Positions 54,206-62,336 of a DNA stretch of 64,000 nt are shown here, one piece after another. Source of the DNA: Streptomyces fagopyri (lineage in GTDB: Bacteria; Actinomycetota; Actinomycetes; Streptomycetales; Streptomycetaceae); assembly GCF_009498275.1 (NCBI RefSeq), contig NZ_CP045643.1, positions 5,952,001 through 6,016,000 on the forward strand. Reading direction: 5' to 3'. The stretch's first letter is position 1; each line of letters opens with the position of its first letter. Below the pieces are notes generated by a model. The model saw only the letters and a list, made by a program, of their open reading frames with translations. It had not been told where the DNA came from and ran no database searches. Both the position numbers and the translations under genes were made by a program.

Positions 54206-56797
54206 TCACACCCACGTCCGGGGGCGGTAACGGTTGGCACGTTCCACCAGGTCGATCCTCTCCTCGCCGCCCCGCGCGAGCCGGGCCAGCGTGCGGTACG
54301 AGCGCTCCAGACCGAAGCGGAGACCGCGCTCGTCCAGTTCACTGCCGAGCAGCACCCGTCCGCCGCCGGAGTGCGGGGCGGAACCCTGGCTACCGGAGAG
54401 TACCCAGTCCAGGGCACAGCCGAGGACTTCCGTCGACAACTGCTCACGTCGCACGGCGTCCAGACCGTATCCGTCCAGCGCCTCGACCTGGCCCGCGGCG
54501 GCGGTCAGATCATCGAGGAACGGTGCTGCCGCGGCCTCCTCGGCCAGCCGCTCCCGCAGCCGCGCCCGCACGGCCGCGACCCGCGCCGCCGTGTAATGGA
54601 TCGACGACTCCGGTACGGACTCCAGCGTGCGTACGGAACCACGGCGGTCGCCCGCCGCGAGCTGGACGCGGGCCAGGCCGAACGCCGAGCTGACATGACT
54701 GGGGTCGGTCGTCCACACCAGGCGGTAGTACTCGGCGGCGTTGTCCAGCTGCCCCAGCACCTCCGCGCACAGGCCGAGGGCCAGCTTCGGCGCGGGCTCG
54801 CCGGGGAAGGCGTCGTAGATCGCGTCGAAGGACAGCGCCGCGATCTCGTACTCCCCGCTCGCCAGCGCCGCGACGCCCCGGTACCAGACCACCCGCCAGT
54901 CGTCCGGATGGTCCGCCTCCAGGGCTTCCAGCGTGCCGGCCGCGCCGGTCGGCTCGCCCATCTCCAGGCGGGCCCGCAGCTCCCGCAGACGCAGCTCCAG
55001 GGAACCGGCGGGCGCCGACCGCAGCGCGGTGATCAGCTCGGCGGGCACGGACGCCATCAGGCCCGCGAGGAAGCCCGCGTTGGGATCGCCCGGGTCGACG
55101 AGCGGGACCGGCAGCGCGAGGGCCGTGGCGGCGGCGTTCAGCGGCTTGACCAGAGTCGCCGGAGCCGGAGCCGGAGCCGGGGCGGGAGACGTCGGGAGCG
55201 CGGGGACGCCGTCGGCGCCCGGTGTGCCCCGGACGTCGGCCCGCCGCGCCGGCGTGCCCTTTCTTCGTCTCACCGGCACCACCCGCGCGCCCAGCCGCGA
55301 CACGTCCCCGTCCAGCTTCCCGAACAACTCCGTGTCCGTGAGCTTCAGTTCGGGCCCGAACAGCGTGGACAGCGCCGGACGGGCACGCCCCGTCTGAAGG
55401 GACACGACCTCCCGGAGCACTCCCGTCAGCTGCTCCGCCATCTCCTGCGCCGAGGCGAACCGGCGGGCCGGGTCGGGATCGGTGGCGCGGACCAGCAGCC
55501 GGTAGAACGACTCGTACTGACGGAAGACCTCGATGGTGTCCGGGTCCGGCAGGGAGTCCACGAACACGTTCGTGTAGCCCTGGAAGTCGAAGGTGAGGAC
55601 GGCGAGCGTGCGCGCGACGGTGTACAGGTCGGAGGCGACCGACGGGCCGACGTCCGCCACCTCCGGCGCCTGGTAGCCCACCGTGCCGTAGATGGCCGAC
55701 TCCTCGTCGTCCATCCTGCGCACCGCACCCATGTCGATCAGCTTGAGCTGGTCCTCGGTCTGGATCGCGTTGTCGACCTTGAAGTCGCAGTACAGCAGGT
55801 TGCGGCTGTGCAGGTGGCCGAGCGCCTCCAGGGCCTCGATCCCGTACGCGCAGGCCTGCTCCACCGGCAGCGGATCACGTTTCCCGTCCGCCGTCCGGCG
55901 GCCGTTGGCGATCTCCTTGAGGGACTTGCCGCCGACGTACTCCATCACGATGTACCCGTCCAGCGACCCGGTCCGCTGGTCCAGGTGCTCGACGAAGTTG
56001 TAGATCCGCACGATGTTGGCGTGCTCGATCTCCGCGAGGAAGCGCCGCTCGGAGATCGCGGCCTCCATCGCGTCCTGGTCGCCCGTGTCCAGCAGGCCCT
56101 TGAGGACCACCCAGCGGTCGGAGACGGCCCGGTCGACGGCGAGGTAGACCCAGCCGAGGCCACCGTGCGCGAGGCAGCCCACCACCTCGTACTGGCCGTG
56201 CACGATGTCGGCCGCCTGGAGCTTCGGCACGAACGAGTACGGGTGACCGCACTTCGTGCAGAACCCCTCGGTGCGGCCGGTCCGCTCACCCCGCGAACGC
56301 CCCACCGGCGCACCGCAGTCGGAGCGCGAACAGAACCGCTTGCGCTCCGGCACCTCCGGGTTCTCCAGGACCATCGCGCGCGGGTCCGGCCGCGGCACGT
56401 CCGGGACCTGAACCAGACCGGCGCCGAGCCGCCCGCGCCCACTGGAACCGGTCGACGAGCCGGAACTGCGCACCGACACCGAGCGGCCGGTCGACGTGCC
56501 CGACACCGAGCGCGAGAGCCGGCCGGAGACCGAGCGCCGGGACTGCGAGGAGCGCGACGACGTACGGGAGCTGGCGGGCGAACCGGAGCGGGCACTGCGG
56601 CTGCCGGACCCGCGCGAACCCCGCCCGCCGGCCGTGATCCCGGTCGGGGGCGAGCCCACCGAGCCGGTCGCCGAGACGACCGGCGCCAGGCCGCACGTGT
56701 CGCAGTACAGCTCGCCGTCGCCCATGTCCTCGTACGACCCCGGGCAACCGGGCCGCTGGCACGCGCGCCGCTCCTCGCCCACAGGCTGTTCACTCAT
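54206..56797 (-). CDS. pknG: PknG-like Ser/Thr protein kinase with zinc-ribbon N-terminus and TPR C-terminus
   Basis: This is an 863-residue cytoplasmic kinase. The N-terminal cysteines C13, C18, C32 and C35 form one zinc site. A Ser/Arg-rich disordered region (GSGSRSARSGSPASSRTSSR) follows, then a second rubredoxin-like set of CxxxxxC and CTKCG near residues 155-185. The kinase domain (about 205-460) has LAHGGLGWVYLAVD, the Lys in WVVLKGLL, the catalytic loop HSRNLLYCDFKVDN, then DMGAVRRMDD in place of DFG, and GTVGYQAPE. TPR-like repeats fill the rest. PknG in actinobacteria controls glutamate/2-oxoglutarate metabolism through OdhI/GarA under GlnH-GlnX input; both partners are nearby (58257, 59288). 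Confidence 0.93.
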   Translation of the reverse strand: MSEQPVGEERRACQRPGCPGSYEDMGDGELYCDTCGLAPVVSATGSVGSPPTGITAGGRGSRGSGSRSARSGSPASSRTSSRSSQSRRSVSGRLSRSVSGTSTGRSVSVRSSGSSTGSSGRGRLGAGLVQVPDVPRPDPRAMVLENPEVPERKRFCSRSDCGAPVGRSRGERTGRTEGFCTKCGHPYSFVPKLQAADIVHGQYEVVGCLAHGGLGWVYLAVDRAVSDRWVVLKGLLDTGDQDAMEAAISERRFLAEIEHANIVRIYNFVEHLDQRTGSLDGYIVMEYVGGKSLKEIANGRRTADGKRDPLPVEQACAYGIEALEALGHLHSRNLLYCDFKVDNAIQTEDQLKLIDMGAVRRMDDEESAIYGTVGYQAPEVADVGPSVASDLYTVARTLAVLTFDFQGYTNVFVDSLPDPDTIEVFRQYESFYRLLVRATDPDPARRFASAQEMAEQLTGVLREVVSLQTGRARPALSTLFGPELKLTDTELFGKLDGDVSRLGARVVPVRRRKGTPARRADVRGTPGADGVPALPTSPAPAPAPAPATLVKPLNAAATALALPVPLVDPGDPNAGFLAGLMASVPAELITALRSAPAGSLELRLRELRARLEMGEPTGAAGTLEALEADHPDDWRVVWYRGVAALASGEYEIAALSFDAIYDAFPGEPAPKLALGLCAEVLGQLDNAAEYYRLVWTTDPSHVSSAFGLARVQLAAGDRRGSVRTLESVPESSIHYTAARVAAVRARLRERLAEEAAAAPFLDDLTAAAGQVEALDGYGLDAVRREQLSTEVLGCALDWVLSGSQGSAPHSGGGRVLLGSELDERGLRFGLERSYRTLARLARGGEERIDLVERANRYRPRTWV

Positions 56798-56816
56798 GCC
56801 GCATCACCTTCAACGC

Positions 56817-58142
56817 TCACGCCTGGGGCCCCCTCCGGTCGGTGGGCCCGCCCTGCTCCGGCACCCGCGGGCTCAACAGATCGGCCGCCGCGTGCTGATA
56901 GCGCAGCACCGCGTCCTCCGCGACCCGCAGGTCACAGGGCGCGCTCCACAGCATGCGCCGTGCCGCGTCGTAGCGCTCGATGAGGAACGGATCCTCCGCG
57001 AGGCCGTGTCGTGCCACCTTCGCCTTGTACGCGTCGAGGCGGCCGCGCAGTTCCGCGCGGATCGCCAGCGGCGCGGTGACCGCCGTCAACGACTCGCGGG
57101 CACGCAGCAGTTCGTCCTCGGCCTTCTCCTCCAGGGCCTCCAGAAGCGGCGAGAGGCGGTGCCACTGGGCATGCCTGCGGTACTCCGCGGCCGTCGCCAG
57201 CTGCTCCTGCAGCGCCGTCGGCGGGCCGCTGACGGCGGGCACCTCGGACGCGGCGATCTTCGCCAGCACCTCACCGCGGGCGCTGCGCGCCTCCGCGAGC
57301 GTGCGGTCGGCACGGCTGAGCAGGTCGCGCAGCCGCACCAGACGCGCCTCCGCGTCCTGCCGGACGGTGAGCACCGCGTCGATCTCCCGGCGCACGTCCT
57401 CCAGGGCGCGTGCCTCGCGGTCGTACGCCTTCGTGTCGGGACGGCCGCCGCCGGGCGCCGAACTGCCCTGCGCGGGCGTCCAGAAGGCCAGCGGGTCGGA
57501 GACGACACGTTCGCGCAGGGTGGTCAGCGTCCGGGTGATCCGTTCCAGATCGTCGCCCGAGGGGTGCTCGCCGGGGCGCACACCCACGGAGTGCGCGAGC
57601 CGGCGGGTGCGCTGGAGCTCCGCGGCCAGTAAATCGATCCGGGCGGGCAGCGCGGACCAGACGGCGTCCGCGGTCACGACCATGTCGAGCGAGGACGCGT
57701 ACAACTCGTTCATCCGCTCGACCAGGGCGGCCAGCGAGAACTGCTCGCTGAGCCGGCCCGCTCCGGACAGCGTCGGGGCGTTCGCCGTCGCGGTGGCCGA
57801 ACCGGCGACCGTGACGCTCGCGCCACGCAGCAGTTCGGTCAGCTCGACCAGGTCCTCACGGCTCGACCAGCGCCGCCGCGAACGGATGTCGCGGGCGGAG
57901 CGCAGCGCGTCCGTGTACGCGTCGAAGTACGCCCACAGCAGCGTGATCGACGCGTCCGCGGTCGACCAGCGCTCCTTGGTCGTACCCGTGAGCTCGGCGC
58001 CTTCGAGGAGTCTGCGGCCCGCGTGGTCCTGCAGGGCGAGGAGCGAGGTCTCGATGGCCTCGTGCTCCGCGCCGAGCCGCGCCAGCGCACGGTCCACCTC
58101 GTCCCGGTCCATCACCGGCCCGGGGGGTCCCGTGACGCCCAT
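56817..58142 (-). CDS. coiled-coil protein of unknown function in the kinase block
   Basis: This 441-residue protein is almost wholly helical and charged, with heptad-like stretches (VDRALARLGAEHEAIETSLL, LEDVRREIDAVLTVRQDAEA and similar) and no membrane helix or cysteine pair. ATG 58142 follows GAGAGGTGATCG, a good ribosome site. It lies 19 bases upstream of pknG and downstream of the binding-protein gene, so it is probably part of the same operon. It may be a scaffold linking the membrane sensor to PknG. I know no named family. Confidence 0.85.
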   Translation of the reverse strand: MGVTGPPGPVMDRDEVDRALARLGAEHEAIETSLLALQDHAGRRLLEGAELTGTTKERWSTADASITLLWAYFDAYTDALRSARDIRSRRRWSSREDLVELTELLRGASVTVAGSATATANAPTLSGAGRLSEQFSLAALVERMNELYASSLDMVVTADAVWSALPARIDLLAAELQRTRRLAHSVGVRPGEHPSGDDLERITRTLTTLRERVVSDPLAFWTPAQGSSAPGGGRPDTKAYDREARALEDVRREIDAVLTVRQDAEARLVRLRDLLSRADRTLAEARSARGEVLAKIAASEVPAVSGPPTALQEQLATAAEYRRHAQWHRLSPLLEALEEKAEDELLRARESLTAVTAPLAIRAELRGRLDAYKAKVARHGLAEDPFLIERYDAARRMLWSAPCDLRVAEDAVLRYQHAAADLLSPRVPEQGGPTDRRGPQA

Positions 58143-58256
58143 CGATCACCTCTCGCTCTCGGTCGTGTCCCGCGCACCCGTCCGGTGTGCGGGGGTAACT
58201 CTCCAGTCGTATCAGCTCGGTCGTCCCCGCGGCTCGCCCCGAGGTGTCCGCCGGTG

Positions 58257-59273
58257 TCACGTCGTGGGCGGCTTCGACGACGGCGAGTCCGCTCCCAGGG
58301 TCGGGGACAGCCATTTGTCGTAAGAGGCCTGCCAGCCACCGCTCTTGACGTAGTCCACGAGTACCTGGTTGACCCGGCGTACCAGATCCTCCGGGCCCCG
58401 CTTCATCGCCACGCCGTAGTACTCGGTGGTGAAGGTGTTGCCCTTCAGCTCGACCGTCGGGTCCTGCGCCGCCTGACTCGCGGCGAGCGCGCCGTCGGTG
58501 ACCACGGCGTCGACCTGGCCGAGCTGGAGCCTTACCAGGCAGTCGAGTTGGTTGGGCACCGTGGTGGAGATGTCGGCGGAGGAGGCGAGCCTGCCCGCCT
58601 TCTGGTCGGCGGCCAGCTTGTCGTGGGCGGTCGACCCCGACGCCGTGCAGATCCGTTGCTCGGCCAGCGACTTGTCGTACCCCTTGATGTCCGAGGCCTT
58701 CGGGGCCAGTACCTGCTGGCCGGTCACGAAGTAGGGGTCGGAGAACGCGACGTCCTTCAGCCGGTCACAGGTGATCGTCATGGTGCGGACCACCATGTCG
58801 ACCTGGCCGTTCTGGATCGCGGGGACGCGTTGGTTGGTGGGGATGGCGTGGAAGCGGACGGCGGTGGGGCTGCCGAGGATCTCCTTCGCGATCTCGCGCG
58901 CGAGATCGATGTCGAAGCCCTCCAGGTCACTGCTCTTCTTCGTGCTGTTCGGATCGCGGTAGCCCCAGCGGTAACTGTTCTGGTCGACGCCGACCGACAG
59001 ATAGCCGCGCTCCTTGATGGCCGCGATCGTGTCGCCGCTCTCGTCACCGGACGGGGCGGGGCTCTTGTCCTGCGCGGTGCCGTCGGTGCACGAGCCGGCC
59101 TTCGCCTGGGTGCCCCGGGCCACACCCTGGCCGCCGATGCCCGCGGTGCCCTCCCCGCGGGCGCTGCTCAGCGGCAGCAGCAGGGCGAAGAGCGCCGTGA
59201 CGGCCAGCGCGACGGCCATCGCCCCCACGCCGCCCCAGCCCTTCAGACTCGCCCGCAGACGCCGTGCGGTCAT
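58257..59273 (-). CDS. glnH: glutamate-type extracellular solute-binding protein (GlnH-like)
   Basis: This 338-residue protein has an N-terminal hydrophobic segment (VGAMAVALAVTALFALLLPL). A type-3 periplasmic-binding-protein fold follows (IKERGYLSVGVDQNSYRWGY, LEGFDIDLAREIAKEILG, RTMTITCDRLKDVAFSDPYF, GSTAHDKLAAD). ATG 59273 follows AAGGGGGG. The usual lipobox Cys after the signal is absent (LSSARGEG), so it may be membrane-anchored or released. With no transporter genes beside it and a GlnX-like gene upstream, it resembles GlnH, the amino-acid sensor that signals through GlnX to PknG, rather than an uptake system. Confidence 0.85.
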   Translation of the reverse strand: MTARRLRASLKGWGGVGAMAVALAVTALFALLLPLSSARGEGTAGIGGQGVARGTQAKAGSCTDGTAQDKSPAPSGDESGDTIAAIKERGYLSVGVDQNSYRWGYRDPNSTKKSSDLEGFDIDLAREIAKEILGSPTAVRFHAIPTNQRVPAIQNGQVDMVVRTMTITCDRLKDVAFSDPYFVTGQQVLAPKASDIKGYDKSLAEQRICTASGSTAHDKLAADQKAGRLASSADISTTVPNQLDCLVRLQLGQVDAVVTDGALAASQAAQDPTVELKGNTFTTEYYGVAMKRGPEDLVRRVNQVLVDYVKSGGWQASYDKWLSPTLGADSPSSKPPTT

Positions 59274-59287
59274 CGCCGGTCCCCCCT

Positions 59288-60742
59288 TCACCGGTACTCC
59301 GAAAGCCTGCGCCCGATGCCCAGCAGCGCGCCCGCGGCGGCCAGCACCGCGAGGGCCGCCGCACCGGCCGGCAGACCGGTCATCGCGCCCAGTCCGTCGC
59401 CCGCGGCCCGCTTGAACTCGTCCTCCTCGTGCGTCAGCGCCAGCGCCAGGTTGGTGTCGACGCCGTCGAAGCACTCGCCCGTCGCGCCCTTGGCGCCTAT
59501 GACCTTGTCCAGCGCGCCCTGGTAGTTGCCGTCGTCGTCGGCCTTGCGGGCCTCCAGGTGACGGGCCTTCCAGACCTTCATGTTGCCGGTCGCCGCGGTC
59601 ACGGGGGCCTCGCCCGCCTTGTCGTCGGCGAGGTCCGCCGCCAGGGCCAGGCCCTTGGTGAGCGTCTTCATGTCCTGCTGGAAGTCGTAGTCGTACCGGT
59701 CCACGACCTCGGTGGCCGAGACCTTCTTGGTCTCCGCGCCGCGGCTGACCAGCGTCAGGTTCTCGTTGCCCCGGGCGTTCAGGGACGCGATCCGGGCGTC
59801 GTGCAGCACGTTCAGCGAACGGACACCGTGGTCGTACGAGGCGTTCAGCTCGGCCCGGGCCACCGTGTGGCCGACGACGAGCCAGAGCAGGACGACCGCC
59901 GAGGCGGTGGTGGCGGCGACCATGCCCTGGTTCAGCACCCGGTTCGTGTGCCGGTACTGGCGGTGCTGGGCCCAGGCGAGTCCCGCCAGCACCAGGACGC
60001 CGAGACCGATGGCCGCCCACGGGTAGGGCTTGGCGTCCGCGTAGTCGGCGTCCAGCCGCTCGTTCTCCCGCTCATAGAGGTCCTTGGCGGCGGGAAGCAT
60101 CTCCCCCTGCATCTTCTCGTTCGCGTACCGAAGATAGGCGCCGCCCAGCGGGTAGCCCAGACGGTTGTTGGCACGGGCCCGCTCGACCAGGCCCTTGTAC
60201 TCGGGCAGGAGCTGGTTGAGCCGGGTGATGGTGTGCGCCGAGGGGGAGCCGGGATCGGAGCTGGCCGCGGCGGTGATCAGTCCCTGGGCCGCGGTCCGGA
60301 TGTCCTTCTCGTACAGGTCGCGGGAGGCCGCCGTCTCCTGGCCGCCCGCCAGGAAGCCGCTGGAGGCCGCGGTGTTGGCGTCCGCGAGCGAACGGTAGAT
60401 GTCCGCCGCGCCGGCGCTCAGCGGCTGGCTGCTGTGCAGCACGTCGTCGGCCGCCGCCGAACGCTCCGTCGTCTGCCAGGCGGTGACCGCGCCGAACGCG
60501 ACGACCAGCAGGGCGAGTACGGCGCCGATGACACGGAGCCGGCCAGGCTCCGTCGTCGCCGCGACGCGCAGCCGGTCGACGCCCTCCGCCCAGGCCGTGC
60601 GGCGTGCGGGCATCGCGTCGGGGGCCGTCGCCGGGGGCCTGCCCGGCGGTGCGGGGGAGCCGGACTGTGGCGGGACGGCCGGCGTCGTGGCCGCGGCCGT
60701 GGGCCGTGGTGGTGCCGTGCTGCCTCGCGGCGGGTGTGTCAC
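59288..60742 (-). CDS. glnX: GlnX-like membrane sensor protein
   Basis: This 484-residue protein has four membrane helices (about residues 72-90, 243-258, 274-292, 455-475). Two extracytoplasmic domains lie between helices 1-2 and 3-4, each helical like a four-helix-bundle sensor. The N-terminal 65 residues are Pro/Ala/Thr-rich and cytoplasmic. Such a plan fits GlnX, which relays binding of aspartate/glutamate by GlnH to PknG inside. The start GTG 60742 follows GGGGGAGG. It is the first gene of the block, 14 bases upstream of the GlnH-like gene. Name by analogy with context; I have not aligned it. Confidence 0.8.
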   Translation of the reverse strand: MTHPPRGSTAPPRPTAAATTPAVPPQSGSPAPPGRPPATAPDAMPARRTAWAEGVDRLRVAATTEPGRLRVIGAVLALLVVAFGAVTAWQTTERSAAADDVLHSSQPLSAGAADIYRSLADANTAASSGFLAGGQETAASRDLYEKDIRTAAQGLITAAASSDPGSPSAHTITRLNQLLPEYKGLVERARANNRLGYPLGGAYLRYANEKMQGEMLPAAKDLYERENERLDADYADAKPYPWAAIGLGVLVLAGLAWAQHRQYRHTNRVLNQGMVAATTASAVVLLWLVVGHTVARAELNASYDHGVRSLNVLHDARIASLNARGNENLTLVSRGAETKKVSATEVVDRYDYDFQQDMKTLTKGLALAADLADDKAGEAPVTAATGNMKVWKARHLEARKADDDGNYQGALDKVIGAKGATGECFDGVDTNLALALTHEEDEFKRAAGDGLGAMTGLPAGAAALAVLAAAGALLGIGRRLSEYR

Positions 60743-60990
60743 CCGACCTCCCCCATGGTCATCCGTCGGTCACCGTCCCCCGCGCGCGCGGGAGCGCGAG
60801 GGGAGGTGCACGGCCGCAAGTATCGCCGCCGGGGCCGACATCCGCACAGGCCTTGACTGGATCTTGTTCGGATTACGACGTCGGCGCTTCGCGGTATCCC
60901 CCTGACCATGAATACGCGTTCGGTATCCGTTCGGTTCCCTCGCCGCCGCCGCCCCTACCCGACGCATCCCTGGGGGTTCCGCCCCCAGAC

Positions 60991-61049
60991 CCACGCCAGG
61001 GGCGCCGCGCCCCTCTGGACCCACGCCAGGGGCGCCGCGCCCCCTGGAC
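60991..61049. repeat. 30-base direct repeat, two copies
   Basis: CCACGCCAGGGGCGCCGCGC then CCCTCTGGAC at 60991-61020, followed at once by a near copy with a shorter end (61021-61049). Each unit contains an internal palindrome (GGGGCGCCGCGCCCC). Confidence 0.8.
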
Positions 61050-61070
61050 CCCCGCTCGCCCGAAGGGCTC

Positions 61071-61263
61071 GTCCTCAAACGCCGGACGGGCTGAAAGGCA
61101 TGGCCCCGGCCGGAACCATCAGCACACGCCCGGAATCTCCGGCCGGAGCCCGCGTCCTCAGCCGGGGTCCGCGTCTGCGGCGAACGCGCGCACCTCCCGC
61201 TCCGGCCGGAGCGGACATCATCCGGCCACGCCCGCACCCCCAGCCCGTCCGGCGTTTGAGGAC
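61071..61263. repeat. 23-base perfect inverted repeat pair (Streptomyces interspersed repeat type)
   Basis: GTCCTCAAACGCCGGACGGGCTG occurs at 61071-61093 and its exact reverse complement at 61241-61263. From memory, sequences with CAGCCCGTCCGGCGTTTGAG are scattered in many Streptomyces intergenic regions. The 147 bases between them are non-coding. Confidence 0.8.
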
Positions 61264-61322
61264 AAGGCCGTTGAGGCCGATGCGGGGGCCCGGGGGCGGC
61301 AGCCCTCAGGGACGGGGTGACC

Positions 61323-62336
61323 TCAGGAACCCTCGTAGAACGCCCGTACGCGCGCCTGGGCCTCGCCCACGGCACCCATGTGATCCAGACCCAGCAGCGC
61401 GGCACCGAGCACGGGACGGGCCGTGACCACTCGGGGGACGGCCTTGGGGGCCCGTTCGGAGAGCAGTTCGCGGATGCGGTCGTCGAGTTGGGGGTGGCGG
61501 GCGGCGAGAATGCTGCCGCCGAGGAGGACGGGAGCCTCCTCGTCCATGAGGTCCAGCCGCGCCAGCGCCACCGTCGCCATCGCGACGACCTCGTCGGCGA
61601 GCCGGTCGACGAGCGCGCGGGCCACCGGATCCCCCTCCACGGCCGTGGCGAACAGCACCGGCGTGAGCTCGTGCCGTCGCGCCTGCCCGATGCGCTCCAG
61701 ATGCAGCGCCTCGATCAGCGCGTACATGGAGTCGAGCCCGAAGTGGCCGGGCAGCGTGCGGGTCAGCGCGGTCGGGCCGCCCCGCCCGTCCTCGGCCCGC
61801 GCGGCGTGCCACAGGGCCTCCTCCGCCAGGCCCCAACCGCCGCCCCAGTCACCGGAGATGCGGCCCAGCGCGGGGAAGCGGGCGGTGCGGCCGTCGGGCA
61901 GCATGCCGACGCAGTTGATACCGGCGCCGCACACCACGGCGACCCCGCGCGGCTCCGCGATCCCGGCCCGTAGGATCGCGAACGTGTCGTTGCGCACCTC
62001 CACGCCGGCGCCCCAGGCCCGCGCCCGCAGCGCGTCCGCCAACTGGGCCTCCTCCACGGGGAGGTCGGCGTTGGCCAGGCACGCCGAGACATGGGCGACC
62101 GAGTCGATCCCGGCCTCGGCGAAGGCCCGGCCGACCGCCTCCGCGAGCGCGTCGACGGCCACGTCGACACCGACCGTCGGCGGCCGGAACCCGCCGCCGC
62201 GCGCGGTGGCGAGCACCGTGCCGTCGGCCGCGACCACCGCGACGTCGGTCTTGCTGTTCCCCGCGTCGATGGCGAGCACCGGACCCGCGGGGCCGGACCC
62301 GGAGGCCGTCCCGGCTTCGGATCCCGATGAGGTCAT
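61323..62336 (-). CDS. BadF/BadG-type ATPase, N-acetylglucosamine kinase-like
   Basis: This 337-residue ASKHA-fold kinase has phosphate 1 motif LAIDAGNSKTDVAVV, then VSACLANADLP, the GAGINCVG region and SGDWGGGWGLAEEAL (sugar/phosphate 2), and VLLGGSIL (adenosine). The family includes GlcNAc kinases. ATG 62336 overlaps the stop of the GH4 gene (ATGA). It acts after uptake by the ABC system whose permease is at 63601, and probably phosphorylates a (N-acetyl)hexosamine or similar sugar. Its product would feed central metabolism; the exact sugar is unproved. Confidence 0.88.
   Translation of the reverse strand: MTSSGSEAGTASGSGPAGPVLAIDAGNSKTDVAVVAADGTVLATARGGGFRPPTVGVDVAVDALAEAVGRAFAEAGIDSVAHVSACLANADLPVEEAQLADALRARAWGAGVEVRNDTFAILRAGIAEPRGVAVVCGAGINCVGMLPDGRTARFPALGRISGDWGGGWGLAEEALWHAARAEDGRGGPTALTRTLPGHFGLDSMYALIEALHLERIGQARRHELTPVLFATAVEGDPVARALVDRLADEVVAMATVALARLDLMDEEAPVLLGGSILAARHPQLDDRIRELLSERAPKAVPRVVTARPVLGAALLGLDHMGAVGEAQARVRAFYEGS

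Larger units (their letters stand above)
60743..61322. other. 580-base intergenic gap with repeats
   Basis: No gene is supported. It holds a tandem repeat (60991-61049), a pair of inverted repeats (61071-61093 and 61241-61263), and the promoter of the kinase-block operon near 60742-60940, where a lower-GC stretch occurs (ACCATGAATACGCGTTCGGTATCC at about 60904-60927). Confidence 0.6.

Noticed and set aside
52631..56983. A 1450-codon open plus-strand frame across the PP2C and PknG genes
   Set aside because: Antisense of two clear enzyme genes. Composition is Arg/Gly/Val-rich without motifs, caused by G/C third-position bias.
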